64,000 bases of DNA, taken from assembly GCA_905250125.1 (NCBI GenBank), contig CAJNOL010000461.1, positions 62,001 to 126,000 of the forward strand, written 5' to 3'. This document shows positions 39,526-53,113 of the stretch, one piece after another. Numbering within the stretch: position 1 is the stretch's first letter; each line of letters starts with the position of its first letter. This stretch comes from Rotaria sordida (taxonomy: Eukaryota; Rotifera; Eurotatoria; Philodinida; Philodinidae). A model generated the notes under the pieces. It saw only the letters and a list, made by a program, of their open reading frames with translations. It was not told where the DNA came from and did no database searches. Position numbers and translations under genes: made by a program.

Positions 39526-40595
39526 TTATTGTCGATTATTTGTACGATGATTACTATCATCTGATAATGATGATCTTGATGATAAACTTGAATGATTTGA
39601 TGGTGTTGACCATGGTTGTAAATTTTGTAAAGCATTTAAAGATGCACTTGAATATATTAATGAATTATTATTATCAGTTGATATTTGATGAGATGATGGT
39701 GATGGTAATTTTGGACTTGATGATAATGAACGATGATGATGAGAATTTGTTAATATAAGACGATTTGCTGCTTGTCGTTCTTGTTCACGTTCTTCAGCTG
39801 TTTGTCGTCGCCATTTTGTTCGACGATTTTGAAACCATGTCTAGATCGGTTTTTTTGTTTTTATTGAATTAAAATTGAAAGTTATAAAAAGAAAGAAATT
39901 TTATATTACTTTTACTTGTGCATCTGTCATTTTTAAACCTTTAGCTAATTGAGAACGTTCGGATGATGCTAAATATTTTTGTCGATGAAAACGTTTTTCT
40001 AATTCCTATATGAGAATATTAAATAGATACAAAAAAAAAAAAGAAAACCAATCATATTTTGAATGAGCAAAAAAATAAATAAATATTTTATTTACAAGAA
40101 TTTGTAAACGAGTAAATGATGTTCGAGGTTTTTTTCTTTTTGGTGGTGTTCGATTTTGATATGGATGACCTAAACGTCGTTGATTATGGAATACTTAAAA
40201 TATGAATATATCAACTATACAATTTCGCGTGACTATTCTCATTAAAAGAAAAAAAGAATGTCAATAGAAATTAACTTACACGAAAAACGATCTTTTAGTA
40301 CACTATCTGTTTGTATCCATGGATAAGTTCCATTAACAATGGGTAATAAAGAATAATCTTGATTACGATAAATCGATGATGCTCTCATTAATTGTTCATA
40401 ATTTGATAAATGATTATTAGTTTCATTGATTGGTATTATTGATGAAATTGAAGAAGGTTCAACTTGTTGATAATCATTTGAAGATGTTGCTAAATCTGAT
40501 GTTGTTGATAAAGATGATGATGTTGTTGGTGATACAGATGAAGTAACAGGTTGAGAAAGAATATCAGATATATTAAAACCAAGTTTCTTACTCAT
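39526..40595 (-). CDS. TLX: TLX/HOX11-family homeobox transcription factor
   Basis: Sequence-specific nuclear transcription factor of the TLX (Hox11; fly C15) class, used in neuronal and organ patterning. Four exons (40595-40280, 40193-40096, 40005-39910, 39840-39526) join in phase to 274 aa. The N-terminus has an EH1-like Groucho-binding motif, GFNISDIL (residues 6-13), and before the homeodomain the TLX signature [14 protein letters not shown]. The homeodomain spans about 125-184, with [20 protein letters not shown] and [20 protein letters not shown]. Threonine at homeodomain position 47 (KTWFQ) is diagnostic of TLX. After it comes [15 protein letters not shown], also shared with TLX proteins, then a Ser/Asn-rich tail. 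The family is certain; which paralogue cannot be said. Confidence 0.95.
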
Positions 40596-41552
40596 TTGTA
40601 GAAATAAATATCAATGAATGAATAAATGAATGAATGAATCAATGATTGAATGAATAAAAAAAAAATATTTTCAGACGTCAAATGATCCGTTTGTCATTTA
40701 GTTTATTAAAAACTCGTTCGAGCAAATCATCTTTCTCTTGATATTACTGTCGCGTTCTTTGTTGTGCATCTATCTATCTATCCAAGATTTGGCTCTTTTT
40801 CTCTTTTCTCGCTCTCTTTCGTTTTTTTTGCTCTCTTCTTTTTATCGATGCCCATTAAAACGATCTGTTTCTGCTCAATGTAAAGATAGCACAATTCTTT
40901 CTTCGTTTTTTTTTTTCTTCTCTATATTTCTGTCTGGCAAATTTGAGCTGAAACAACAATCAGAAATTGCACGCGATGATATGTTTAATGTAATTGATTC
41001 TTCTCTTATTCTCATTCGTCGAACGTGATTGTCTTTTCTTCTTCTTCTTCTTCTTCGTTTTCTCAACAAACCAATTGACTGATCGTTTCCTATTGAGAAA
41101 GATTCATCTTCTTATTTGCTTTGCTTGTGTCTATCGTCTATATGGATAATTTTTTTTTTTCTCTTTAACCAATAATATTTTCTCTATGTAAAAATATAAA
41201 CAGAATTAGAGAAGCTTGCAATAATAATTATATTGATTGGATATTATAACAGAACGAACGACTGTTGACGACATCATATACAACACTGATAAGAAGTTGA
41301 TGATATTTGGATAGAAAAAAAAAGGGAAAACGAGAAGAGGTGCTGAGTGAAAGATTTTCGCTTATGTATATATCTGGATAATGTCGATCAATCAGACAAA
41401 TTACATCAGTTAACCAATAAATAGGTGTATTTATAGAACTTTTCTTTTTTCTTTTTATTTTTACTAATTTGTTTATTGAAGTTTACATGTCTATATCAGT
41501 GAAAAAACAAAATAGCATAATCATTGTTTAATTATTTGTATTAATTTGATGT
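40596..41552. other. Intergenic region upstream of TLX
   Basis: About 1 kb holding the TLX upstream region and the 3' UTR of SLC38A11. It has an (AATG)n stretch right upstream of the TLX start (40614-40655), pyrimidine-rich tracts and a CTT run near 41035-41055. No gene recognised. Confidence 0.6.
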
Positions 41553-44500
41553 TTATACTTTAATTTTGATCGTTGTATGATTTATTGTTTGTGAAAACAT
41601 ACTTGTGCAATAAAAAGGTTCAATACCATGTTGACAATAATAACCTTCTTGTAATGCATGTCTTAGAGGAAGAACAAAACCAGATATTGTGAGTAATATA
41701 CCAATTATCAGTAAAATATATGGACAAATATTATCACATAAAATTTGAGATGAATGTGGTTTTAATTTTAAATAACACAAAGCTGGTAAAATATAAGCAA
41801 GAGATGATGCAACTAATAATCCCTAAAAATTATAATCATATGTTAGATGAACAGAAAGATTTTTTTTGTTTTTTTTTTTTTGAATGTTATTCGACTTTTT
41901 ACATCTTAAATAGACATAAACTTGGAATAAGTTGTATATTTTCTCCGTTGCTTAAGATTACTTTTATAGTCTTTTGTCGAAATTTAGTTTTATTCTTCTT
42001 CAAAAGATATGCTATTGAATGTTTTATTCGGATCACAAGACTAAATCTTTATAGTTATTTTTGAAATTTTAATAGACTGTTAATACTGAACATGTGTATC
42101 ATTGTGTTATTTTCTACAAAGAAAAATAAGAGAAAGCGAAAAAATTATTGAATTTTGTTCATTCATTGTAGCTATAATTTTTAGAACCAATCAGAGACGT
42201 AATGTGATCTTCAAAGCACGAGGTATTATTACTCATCTGCACCTCAAATACAAGTGAAAAATAATATCAATGTCAATTGATCTGGATGTTTCGCTCTGAA
42301 ATAAAACATTTTTTTTTGGCTGTGTTTTTCTCAAATAATAAATCGTCTAAAAACAATCAGCTCGATGCATAAATCGTTAGATTAGGCTTCCTCGAAAGAA
42401 ATAGTAGAAAAGAATTGAACTTAACAAAATATTACAATGAGAATTTCGTTTCAAGTAAAGATGATGAAAATACATTGAGGAGAAATCAATACTGATCTCT
42501 TAGGAAGTATTGGTTTTTTTTGTAGTGTCTAAAACGGTTCTTAAAAATGGCTTGCGTGGTCAATTACAAAAATGGGCTTTTCTGATTTTTTTTTTCTTGT
42601 GAAAAATAATACGATGATACACTCATTCAGTATTAGCAGTCTATTAAAACATTGAAAATAGTTATCAAGATTTGATCTTGTGATACAAGTAGAACATTCA
42701 GTGGCGCACTTTTGAAAAAAAGACTAACATTTTATTATATTTCTGAACAGGATTACATACAAAACCAAGAATATCGCAAAATTTTTCCTTAATTCTATAT
42801 TCATTGATACGGATCATTACGAAAGAATAGCTCGGTTTAATTGATTCCTATTGAAAAATGATCTCAAATAGCAAGTGAAATTATGGAAGAACATATTATT
42901 AGATTAAAATCTAGGAAACTTCTTGAAAACATACATCCGAGAAAAATTAAAGATTGATCAGTTTTCTAAGTGTACTAGATATTATTATATTAAATTCCTA
43001 ATAAGAAAATGAAAATAAAAATAACTTACATTGAGTTCAAGAACAATTCCAAGACAATCTGTAGTTAATGATAATATCACACTTGCAGTAACAATTAAAA
43101 TTGTAATCATATAATGACTACGATCTGAACTTAAATTTATCCATTTACTACAAACAATTTCTATTACCTTCAATAAACAAAAACAAAAGAACAAAAAGAT
43201 CAATATTAATTTCTATATAAGATATACTTGACGACAAACAAGACATTCCAATGGAAATGTCAGCATTATATTTATAGCATAAATAAGTCGAGCAATATTA
43301 ATAAGTGTATCCCAATGACAATAATTTTCCAGAAGATCACCTTTTATTTATTTTATAAAAAAATAAACATAAACATGAAAAACAATATTATTAATATAAA
43401 ATTTCATTCAAAAATACCTTCAGTTTGTTGACCAAATACAATATAACCTGTAAGAGCATATGTAACAGCAAAAATGAATGCAACTATTGATGTTATTAAT
43501 GTAACAATTCGCCATCGTGGAAGAGTTTTTTCATTCATTGAATGATATATCAAAAATGAATTATGTTGACACATGAATGCAAATCTATATATCGACAAGA
43601 AACAAAAAAAAACAAACAAAAGTATACAAGAAATTTTTCTTTCTTCTTACGCCATTACACCAATACTTTCAGCTATATTTGTATTCACAGGACGAACATC
43701 ACGAATTTCTGGTGATCTAAAAACAGCAATAAAAATTCAATCATATAAGATTTCCTTATCTTATATACATACATAAATGGTATAGTATCATAACCACGTT
43801 TTATTAATATTAATACAGTTGTTAAAACAAGTATAAGACCTGTAAGTGATATTTGAGATAATTTAGCTATATTTCGATAAAGAGATAATGGTAAAGTAAC
43901 ACAACAAGAACAAAGAAAAATAATAATATATCGATTTTGAAATAGATATGGTATTGTTGGCCATAAACGATGAAGAACTTTAGTTATTGTATCACCTAAA
44001 TTTATTTTTTAAATTTAGAAAAAATAAAAAAGAATTTTCTGTTTTTTTTTTTTTTTTGGTTTTTTATACCAATAATTATATTATATGAAATAAGACAAAT
44101 AAATGGATAAAGAAATTGCACTAATGAAAGCCATAAAAAACCAGACTTTCCAAGTACAATATAAACAAGTTCTTGATATGTTGTTGCTTTTGCTATGTGA
44201 CCAGAATGAAGTAAAATTGTTGTTGAATAATCTAAATGATAAAAATCATTTATTTAAAGATAACAATTAGAAAAAAATTTCAATTTCAAGATTAAGTCTT
44301 GGCTTTTTTAAATAGCTATCAATAAATCAATGAATCAATCATTCCTAAACAAAAGCTCACCTTTGCTTACCAGTTAAAATAGCTACTATAACAAGTAATA
44401 AAGTTCCAGCAAAATAACCCGATTGTCGAAAAGAATAACTCATACCTATATGAAAGAAATATTCAATGCAAACAAAAAGAAAAATATCTTGAATAAATAA

Positions 44501-45726
44501 AAACTTACCGATAACACCAGATCCAACTATTGAATTAATTAAATTATAGGATGCTCCAGCTATACTACTTCGTCGGTTAATTTCTTGTTCATCCTAGATT
44601 ATCGAGAGATAAAGAACATTAATGAATATTAATAATTCGAAATTTTATCTTTATCCATAATAATCTTACGAGAAAAATTCTCCAATTGATAAATCGCTTT
44701 TGAATCGAGATTATATGCATTATGCAGATCCAAATGAACTATGAATATCTTGAAAAGAGTTCGTGTCCTTAGGTTACAGCTGCGAAGATGTTGCATCGTT
44801 ATAATGTTTTAAAAAAATGAATATCGTAGTCCACACAGGTACACCAGAAAAACTGATTTACGAATTTCTACTTCAAACATTGCATAGTGACCAAGAGTAG
44901 TTTATTATGAAAGTTTCAGTCTTTTAATTTGCTTCTATCCTGAAATAAGAACATCAAATCTGCAGATATATATGAATGGATGCAAAATACACGTTATTAT
45001 CATAGTTGTATCTTAGGATAGGAACAGTGACAAGATCTGAAACATTCATAAAAAAAACCTATTCTCGTTAAGACTTCTCTCTATGTAAAATCTCAAATCA
45101 AAACTCGAATATCAGTTTTTCCGGCCCATGACTTTCAATTAAAAAATACTGTAAAAATGCAGTATCTCCGCAGCAATACACTAAGGATGGGAGTGTGAGT
45201 CTTTGCTTCACCTTTACCAATGTCTACATCTACATCTAACTATGATGGTAACGAATCGATCTAGTAATGAACTAGTTAATTAAAATAAAAATACTGTATA
45301 TATAGAACCGATTAAATTTGATCTAGACTCATTTTCAGTCATGAATTCATTCGGCGATGTTGAAATCAGGAAAAGAAATGAACTAATTCAATGTAAAAGG
45401 TGTTTTCTTCATATCAAATGACGTTATTAAAAAATTTTTAATGATCATAGAATGATCAATTTGTTTCTCAAATCTCTCAGATGGTACAATCGATTTTTTA
45501 TAATTTCGACATGAAAACAAAAAATACTCGATTCTACTAAACTTGAACGATTTCATACTTTCTATACAAGATCAAACTTACCGTGAAAAAAAATGCCGCA
45601 CTGAAATAAAACAAAAGAAACACTCATGAAATTAAATCGAACAATAAATAATTATGTTTTTAAACTTTACCCCATAATAGCTCGTTTACTGTAACGTATA
45701 ACTCGTCGACTCAATTTCGGCAACAT
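41553..45726 (-). CDS. SLC38A11: Putative sodium-coupled neutral amino acid transporter SLC38A11
   Basis: Multi-pass membrane amino acid/cation symporter of the AAAP family. Eleven exons (45726-45671, 45600-45582, 44593-44509, 44445-44371, 44231-44070, 43995-43773, 43716-43651, 43584-43418, 43340-43228, 43167-43030, 41822-41553) join in phase to 457 aa (human 406). Collinear matches to human SLC38A11: NLINSIVGSGVIGMSYSFRQ (TM1), TYQELV, LVQFLYPFICLISYNIIIGD, TLPLSLYRNIAKLS, SIGVMAFAFMCQHNSFLIYH, GDLLENYC, TFPLECLVCRQ and TTDCLGIVLELNG. The second exon is only 19 nt. Two introns are long (41823-43029 and 44594-45581). The first exon's frame stays open upstream to an acceptor-like TTTTAG ending at 45798, so translation may begin in a further upstream exon; the ATG at 45726 is the safe choice. 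Confidence 0.92.
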
Positions 45727-46268
45727 ATCATCAATATGCAAAAGAAAAAAAAAACGTCTTATTACATATTTCTCTTTATCATTCTGTTTTTTGTGATCTA
45801 AAATAAAATATAATTTTGATGAAAATAGAAAGTCTTGACCTAATCATCATTAATACAAAAAAAAAAAAAAATAACGAAACAAAGATTTTCGTGATCATGG
45901 AATTTTTTCTTCTTTTTTGATTTATGCTATTCTCTTGAATTTTTTCTTTTTCAAGTTAACAAAATAAAAACAACACAACCACATAAAAAAATCAAAAAAC
46001 ATGTTGTAGACAACACATCTTTTAGAGTAAAATTATCAACAAATATGTCATATAGACACAAATCGGTGGAATGAAAACAAAGAAACCAATTTACGTAAGG
46101 TCTAACACATCAACAATAATTGTCACAATATTTTTTAAGAAAAATAAAAACAAAAAGAACACTGTTTCAAGAGAGTATTGTTATTCATATATGGAATAGA
46201 AAACAAAAAAAAAAACACCATAATTTTGATAATGACTAGTTAAATAAAAACGTTTTTTTTTTGTTGTT
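45727..46268. other. Short intergenic spacer (SLC38A11 5' side / QSOX 3' side)
   Basis: 0.54 kb of AT-rich sequence. The frame of the first SLC38A11 exon continues open to 45797 and is preceded by TTTTAG, so part of this spacer may be coding, with a further first exon somewhere above. The rest should include the SLC38A11 promoter and the QSOX 3' UTR. Confidence 0.5.
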
Positions 46269-49200
46269 TTAGAGTGTATAACGTTTTCGTTTGCTTTTAA
46301 AATATCGTCGTCGAACAAAAATAATAATAATCACAAGTAATATAAAAAAATACAATGGAAAATGTTGAATTATTGAAATTATAAATCGTATTAATCCAAA
46401 TTTTTCTGTTGATTCATCAGTTATTTCAATCATTGAATATTGATCTATTGAAGTTCTACGTTCATATTGAGGCATTAAATTTTGTTTATTATCATGATTT
46501 ATTATGAAATTTTCTACTGATAATAAATCAATATTATCTTTTGAATAATATCGTAAAAGAAAATTAATTATATTTGATAAATCAAAATTATTATCACTAT
46601 TTTCATTAGTTAAATGACACTTTGAACAAAGAGATCCTGATGGAAATTGAATTTTTGGATGTAGAGGATCTTCAGTATTATCACCATGTAAACGTTTATT
46701 AACACGATTATGAACTAAAAGATATTTATCAAATAAAAAAAAAAAAAAAACAAATGACAATAATGAACATACTTGTCCAAAGATACATAACAGCTGCATG
46801 TTTATTTTGTGAATCAAGTTGATTAATATCTTGTGTTTCTTTCATAAAATTTTCACTACAATGTCGACAACTAAAAAAATTTTTTATAAAATATTTTATA
46901 GCTGAAGGAATTTCAATTGTATTCATTTGTGTTGTTTCTAGATATAAAAACAAAACAAAGAACAAGATTAATAAAATAAATATGAAAAAAAAAAAGATCA
47001 ATGAATAAAAACCTAATTGAACTTGTGAAACTGTTAATGTATGAAAAAGTATCCAAAGACTACATGGATAACCACGATATTGTGATGAAGAACCTACACA
47101 ATATTTATACTGAAGTAGACTTTTTGGTAAATAACTATCTGGTGTATTTGTATCAGCTAATTCTCGAAATTGTTTTCCAGTTAAACCATTTGGTTGTTCT
47201 TGTACTTTTGATAATAATTGTTTAAGATAATTCATAACTGGTTCACGACCAGGAAAATACTAAAGAAATATAAATAATATATATATTAAAAAACAAAGAG
47301 AATATTTGTTTGTGTTTTATATCAATATTTCTTTTGATAGTAGATGAATTTAGATATTATCGAATACAAAATATTAATATAAAGAATGTTTCTACTGTGT
47401 TGATGAATAGATATTGAATATATGTATTTAAAAAATATAAAAAAAAAAATAAGAATTTGATTAAAGTTACTTTTTCGACATGGTCGAATGTTACGGAATT
47501 TCATTTTTTTACATCTTTGGCGGATCGTATCTCCGTTAAGACAAAAGCAAATATCCTGAAATTTTCATTATAGATGGACCTTAGTTAGATCTACCATATA
47601 TGAAAAAAATTTCATTCGTTCTGGTACACTCAAAGCAGAGTTATTCTTGAAAAAATAAATTTGATTAAATTTTTGCAATATTTTGATCAATGTATTATTT
47701 CCTTTGGGTTGATGTAAATTGAGTCTAATTTCTCTTGGATGATAACTTATGTGTTACTCTTTAAATACATATATTCAATATCGATTCGTCTTCAAATACG
47801 ATCAAAATATAAAAATCGGGTCGAAACTTATGAAATACCCTTTATAAGCGATTACCATCATCTAGATGCGCGTATAATTAAACGTATTAGATACTTGAAA
47901 ATGTATTCTGAAAGCCATACAGAAGTGTGGTATAGACCTAAACAACTTATAGTAGATTTTGGTCAAAGTTATAGTCCAACTTTCATCTGTATTTAATAAA
48001 AATTATTTTGTAATCTATTTACTTCATAAACTTTCAAAAGTAAGTCTTAATATTTCGATGTACGCTTCAAGAAAAGAAGTGATCCTTTTGCTAAGGAATT
48101 TGTTCAACTAATAATCTCTGTTTGAGCTTATATTTTTCTTGTAGTTAGAAATCCTGAAAGAGTTCATACCCTTAGACCTTTCTTCTCGATTTATGGTCAT
48201 TTTACTGAACTTTCAAGCTATTGCAGGATCTTATAAGGAAAATCACAACAAGAAATTTCAATCTGAAATTCTTCTCAACAAGAGCTATCATGATTCTTAC
48301 GATATCCTGAAAATTTCAGCTCAAACGGATGATTTTTTCTTAAGATATCGTTTGCCTAAAATTTGGACTATTTTTGGAGCTCTTGTGTGAAAGTGTTTTT
48401 TTGCAAACATGTTATCTCAGAAGGGGAATATTCGTTTGAGCTAAAACTTTCAAAATATCATAAGGATCATGAAAGCTATTTGTTGGGGAGAATTTCAGAT
48501 TGAAACTCCTTGTTACAATTTTTTCTCGTGATGCCCTGCAATAGACTGAAAGTTCAGTAAAACGATTTATCTACACCTATGAGAAAAATATGAAGTCAAA
48601 TATAGCTCATCAGTTAAATTGATTCTCTCATTAGTTGTTTTTAAGAGATGACGTATTAGAAATAAGAATTCAACATGAATCATATTTTCATGAATCAAAT
48701 CGTATTCTATTTTACATTGAACAATATTCGAAAAGAGAAATATTAATATCATTATACCTTAGTGAGAACAATTAGCCAATGTACTAATGCATCATAAGTT
48801 TCACCACGAATTTCTTGAACTCGAGGTATTTCTCGACGTAACATATAAGATAAAGATGTTTCAAGATCGACCATACTAATTTTTTGATCATTTATATTTT
48901 TATTTAATACATTATTTATTTCTTTATTATTTTGATTCGATTTTTTCTTTTTTTTCATATTCTCAAGTGCATTTCTACTTTGAATTATTTCTTCTAAATC
49001 AGTATCATCAAAATTATCAATAAATTGTGTTTGACGAATACGTGAACGAATAGCATAATTTAATAAATTTCGACTGCCAATCTTTTCACTATAATAAATA
49101 AAATGTTTTCTTTTTTCTTTTTCTTTTGTTCAAATAATCATCTGATTACTTCGTATTTTGTTTTGTATTAATCTGTTCTACAGTTCGATTTGGAAAAATA

Positions 49201-50262
49201 GCAAATAGAGCCGGTATATCTGTCATATTAATTTGAAATTTATACCATAATTTTCTATCTGTTGTCATTCGAAAAATTGCTAATTGTTCATAATATTTAG
49301 AAAAATCAAGCATTATCTAAATATTATAATAAAATATATTTTTAACGAAACAAAAAAAAAAAAAGAAGAAGATCATATTACCTGTCGACCAGTAAAATCA
49401 TCTCGTTTTTCTATAATAACTAATACCATTTTTACAGATGATGAAATACGATTATAAAGATCTTCAAATGAAGCTTGACTAAAATTTTAAAATGAATGCA
49501 AAAAAAAATGAAATGTAATTATGATAACAAAAGATTTACTTTAAAGATGCAAAATGTGGCCAAGTTTTGTCCGTTCTTTTTAAATCAGCAAGTTCTTTTA
49601 TTAGTTCTCTTTCAACATCTTTAGCATCCGTTGCTAATACAGTTATGGTTTTAGATGTATTCATTAATGCTTCTGGTTCTATTAACTAGAACATAAAAAA
49701 TATAGAACGAAATAGTTTTTTTATTCTTTTATTCGACTCACACGAAGTGTTGGATAAGCTGAAATATTATGTTGTTCACACAAAGCACTATTTTCATCGG
49801 TATGACAGTTTATTGCGCCAATACGAACGACTGTTCGCCATCCTTGAAAAAGAAAATGAACTTATTATTATTATTTGTTTTCTAAGAAAGAAATCTTAAT
49901 ATTTCGTGTTTACCCCAAGTATCAATAGCAACTTCTCGATAAGTCTAATAAAAAAAATAGAAAAATAAAATTTTATTAGAAGAAAACAAAAAAAAATAAA
50001 ATCTTACATTTGCATAAGATTGACAATGACCACACCAACTAGCATAGAATTCAATAAGCCATGCTGTTTTAGATTGATAAACTGTTGATGAAAAATTTTT
50101 ACTTGTTAGAACTGTTACTTTATCATTTTCAGTATATAATGAAATTGAATTTTGTGGTAGTACTGCAGCTGATAAAGTTTGTCGATTAATTGTAATAATA
50201 ATAAGTAAAATAAAGTACCAATAAAAATCGACAATATATTTATCAACAAATAAGGATTTCAT
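46269..50262 (-). CDS. QSOX1: Quiescin sulfhydryl oxidase (QSOX)
   Basis: FAD enzyme that forms disulfides in secreted proteins and passes electrons to O2, giving H2O2. Ten exons (50262-50008, 49944-49914, 49842-49742, 49685-49540, 49478-49382, 49316-49150, 49088-48758, 47259-47013, 46937-46773, 46714-46269) join in phase to 661 aa. An N-terminal hydrophobic segment (about 16-31) looks like a signal peptide or anchor. The thioredoxin domain has CGHC at 77-80 (EFYASWCGHC). A helical linker carries MVDLETSLSYMLRREIPRV. The Erv/ALR domain has YRGYPCSLWILFHTLTV, the CxxC pair C482/C485 (FFSCRHCSENF), the FAD-binding HNRVNKRL, and the third pair C543/C546 (LCSKCH). A transmembrane segment near 632-647 and a basic tail follow. 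The 1.5-kb intron 47260-48757 holds hairpins. Equivalent to human QSOX1/2; paralogue not decidable. Confidence 0.93.
47402..47790. repeat. Small inverted repeat in a QSOX intron
   Basis: About 30 bp around ATATTGAATATATGTATTTA at 47402-47432 recurs inverted at 47760-47790 with a couple of mismatches. Possibly the ends of a decayed foldback element about 390 bp long. Confidence 0.45.
48199..48563. repeat. Foldback (hairpin) repeat in a QSOX intron
   Basis: The left arm 48199-48329 and right arm 48432-48563 are inverted copies with scattered mismatches. For example, TTTTACTGAACTTTCA on the left pairs with TGAAAGTTCAGTAAAA on the right, and TCAGCTCAAACG with CGTTTGAGCTAAAA. The loop is about 100 nt. 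It lies in the 1.5-kb intron between the exons ending at 48758 and starting at 47259. Looks like a non-autonomous element; no clear target duplication was found. Confidence 0.75.
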
Positions 50263-51662
50263 TGACGCAGAATTAGTAAATTGAATTTATCTATAATCTT
50301 AAATATTAAAAAAAAAATAAAAAGTATTCGTAATTTTAAATTGGAATATATGTGTATTCATATAAATACATAACATATATGACAGTTCTAAGTGATCAAT
50401 GTAAAAGTCTCAAAGTATTATTTGATTACCGCGCGCACATTCTATTTTCTTTCGCGCCCCTCATACAAATAAGCGAGGATGATAAATTCATCATTCTTTT
50501 GTTCTTGTCAAACGACAAAAAAGAAAAGAAAAGAAGAAGAGCTTTGTGTGGGATGATGATGAATAAATAATTGAAGTGTTAGAGAAGAGGCTCAACGATA
50601 ACGTACTATGATGACAAAGCAAAAGGAAAAAAAAATAATAGATTAAAGGACAGTCTATGTAATCTTTTCGAATAAAGTTTGCAATATTCTCTTGCTTTAC
50701 ATGTCGACTGTCGGTCATTAATAAACAGATAAAAACGAGACAGTAACTAAAGATTCAACGATCGAATTTGCGAGCGTTATTACTGTCTATACAAGAGATC
50801 AAGTCTTTATTTGAAGTAAATTATTGACCTGTATAATGTCATCAAACTACCCTTTTGTATGATCATGATATTGATAGTGTTTAGGTACATTCTAAACATT
50901 GTTTATCGTAGCCTTGATAATTCAATGTGTGTCTCTTATATTGTTATATTATCTATTCGTTGCACCGTTTGGTTTTTTTTCCTTTTATGTTAATTAATAA
51001 TCATATTTTTGTCACAAGGACAATTCTTCTACATTTTTTTCCTACTGCTATCATTTACATAAAAATCTGCATCTGACTTAACTCATTCAAATTTTAATTA
51101 AAACACTCAAGTTAAACTCAGTTTAGTTGTAAAAGACAAAGTATCGTGTCTTATATTTATATAAAAATGCATTAGTTTTTATAGCTTAGGCACCTTTTTT
51201 TTTTCTTTTGTTTAGTTTCAAGTCGGTTTCATATATAGATTCTTTTGATTGACACTCGACAATTATTATTTATAATTATTATGAAGATTCTGACATGTTT
51301 AAGATATTTAATCTTTTTATGTCTAGAAACTAAATATTAAATTAATGCATTCATCATTTGAGCATAGACAAATGTCACTAAGTTTATAGTAACAAAATCT
51401 ATTGTATTTCGAAGAGTTTTATTGAAAATGTCAAAAACAAAATAAAATATTCTAGGCAAATAAGTAATCAAATGCATCAATCACTAATGTGAAGACTTTC
51501 TCAAAAAGAAATAAGATCATTTAAGAATTTATAACTATGAGTATGACTAACATCAACTGTGTTTTCAGGTTGACAAGAAAATCGATAACTGAATCAAATT
51601 TTATGTGTAAAAGTCTCTCGCTTTTCCGTTAATAAAAGATTTCTTTTTCTATGCAAATTTTA
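50263..51662. other. Intergenic region between QSOX and ECHS1
   Basis: 1.4 kb; should contain the QSOX promoter and the ECHS1 3' UTR. AT-rich, no gene or clear repeat found. Frames at 50352-50718 are short and lack any family signal. Confidence 0.6.
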
Positions 51663-53113
51663 TTATTGACCGATAAAATTAGGTTTACGTTTTTCTAAAA
51701 ATGCAGTCATGCCTTCTTTTCGATCGGCCTAAATAAAAAAAAATAAACAAACACAAAAGTTTATATATGTATTTTTTTCTCTATCTTATATTTAACATAC
51801 CAAACCAAACGTTGTATTGAAAAGACATTTTTCGAATCGATTGCCTTCTGTCAATGTTGTTTCAAAAGCTATACAACAAAAACAAAGAAAACAATGCTTG
51901 TTTGCTTTTTTTTTTACTAAAGAAAAAATTTTTATTTACCAGCATTGACCGTTTCTTTAGCTAATTGTATAACAATATTCGAATGACTAGCTATTTTGTC
52001 AGCTGTTTTAATAGCTTCTTCAACAAGTTTATCAGCTGGAAAGACAGCACTAACTAAACCTATTTTTTCAGCTTCTTGTGCACTAATTCGATTGCCTGTC
52101 AATATCATTTCCATTGCTTTCGATTTGCCTACATAACGAGGTAAACGTTGAGTGGCACCAGCTCCTTTAAAAATAAATAAATATTCTAATAGATTTATCA
52201 TACTCATATTTTACATACCAGGTATGGTACCAATAATAACCTCTGGTTGACCAAATTCTGCTTTGTCACCAGCATAGATAATATCACACATCATCGATAA
52301 TTCACAACCACCACCTAACTAATCAAAAAACAAAAAAAAGAAATTAAAAAACAGTTCTGAAAAGAAAATAAAAACTTACTGCTAAACCATTGACAGCAGC
52401 AATAATTGGTTTTTTTATTCGTGATACTGCTAATAATTGATTAGGAAAATCTGAATTAATAACTTGTTGCAATGTTTTATTTTGCATTTCTTTGATATCA
52501 GCACCAGCTAAAATATACACTATCAAGATATTTATATAGATAATTAAATAAAATTTACCAGCAAATGTACGTATACCACCAGTAAGAACAATACAAGCAA
52601 TCTTTTCATCTTTATCAAGTGATTCTAATACTGTAGCCAACTAGAATAAGAATATAAACATATATGAATACTAGGTTTTTATTGTAAATAAACGATATAA
52701 TTTTGTTTTTGTGATAAAAGTAACTATTTGTACTTAACAATAGAAATAGTGATTAGGTTACCGATGCTTATATTATTAAATTTACAATCATACCTCTTTT
52801 ATCAGACCATCACATAAAGAATTAAATGTTTTAGGTCGATTAAGTTGAACAAGTGCTACATTCGAATTTTGTCCTTTGATATTGACTAATAAATATTCAT
52901 ATTTATTTTGTTGCTGTTGTTGTGATTTTTTCTCACCTTTATGTAGAAAAAATAAATAGTAAGGAATGTTTTTTGTATAATACTTTGTTGAAACTGTTCT
53001 GTTGAAGTTGAACGAAAATTTAATAATGTATTATATGATGGTTTTAAGATAAATGTTGCCGTTCTTCTTGAATGTCCTATAAGTTGTGTCAATGTTCTTG
53101 CAAAAAAACTCAT
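51663..53113 (-). CDS. ECHS1: Enoyl-CoA hydratase, short chain, mitochondrial (ECHS1)
   Basis: Second step of mitochondrial beta-oxidation: hydrates trans-2-enoyl-CoA to L-3-hydroxyacyl-CoA. Eight exons (53113-52984, 52936-52794, 52640-52559, 52507-52380, 52318-52219, 52164-51940, 51868-51801, 51728-51663) join in phase to 313 aa (human 290). The N-terminus [20 protein letters not shown] is Arg/Ser-rich with no acids, typical of a mitochondrial targeting peptide. An in-frame ATG 33 nt upstream (53146) is possible but adds acidic residues (MDFF..YDALQ). The crotonase fold shows [10 protein letters not shown], oxyanion-hole motifs AGADIKEM and [16 protein letters not shown], and both catalytic glutamates, E167 (GGCEL) and E187 (FGQPEV), spaced 20 apart as in the rat enzyme. 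The C-terminus [14 protein letters not shown] is conserved. Confidence 0.95.
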
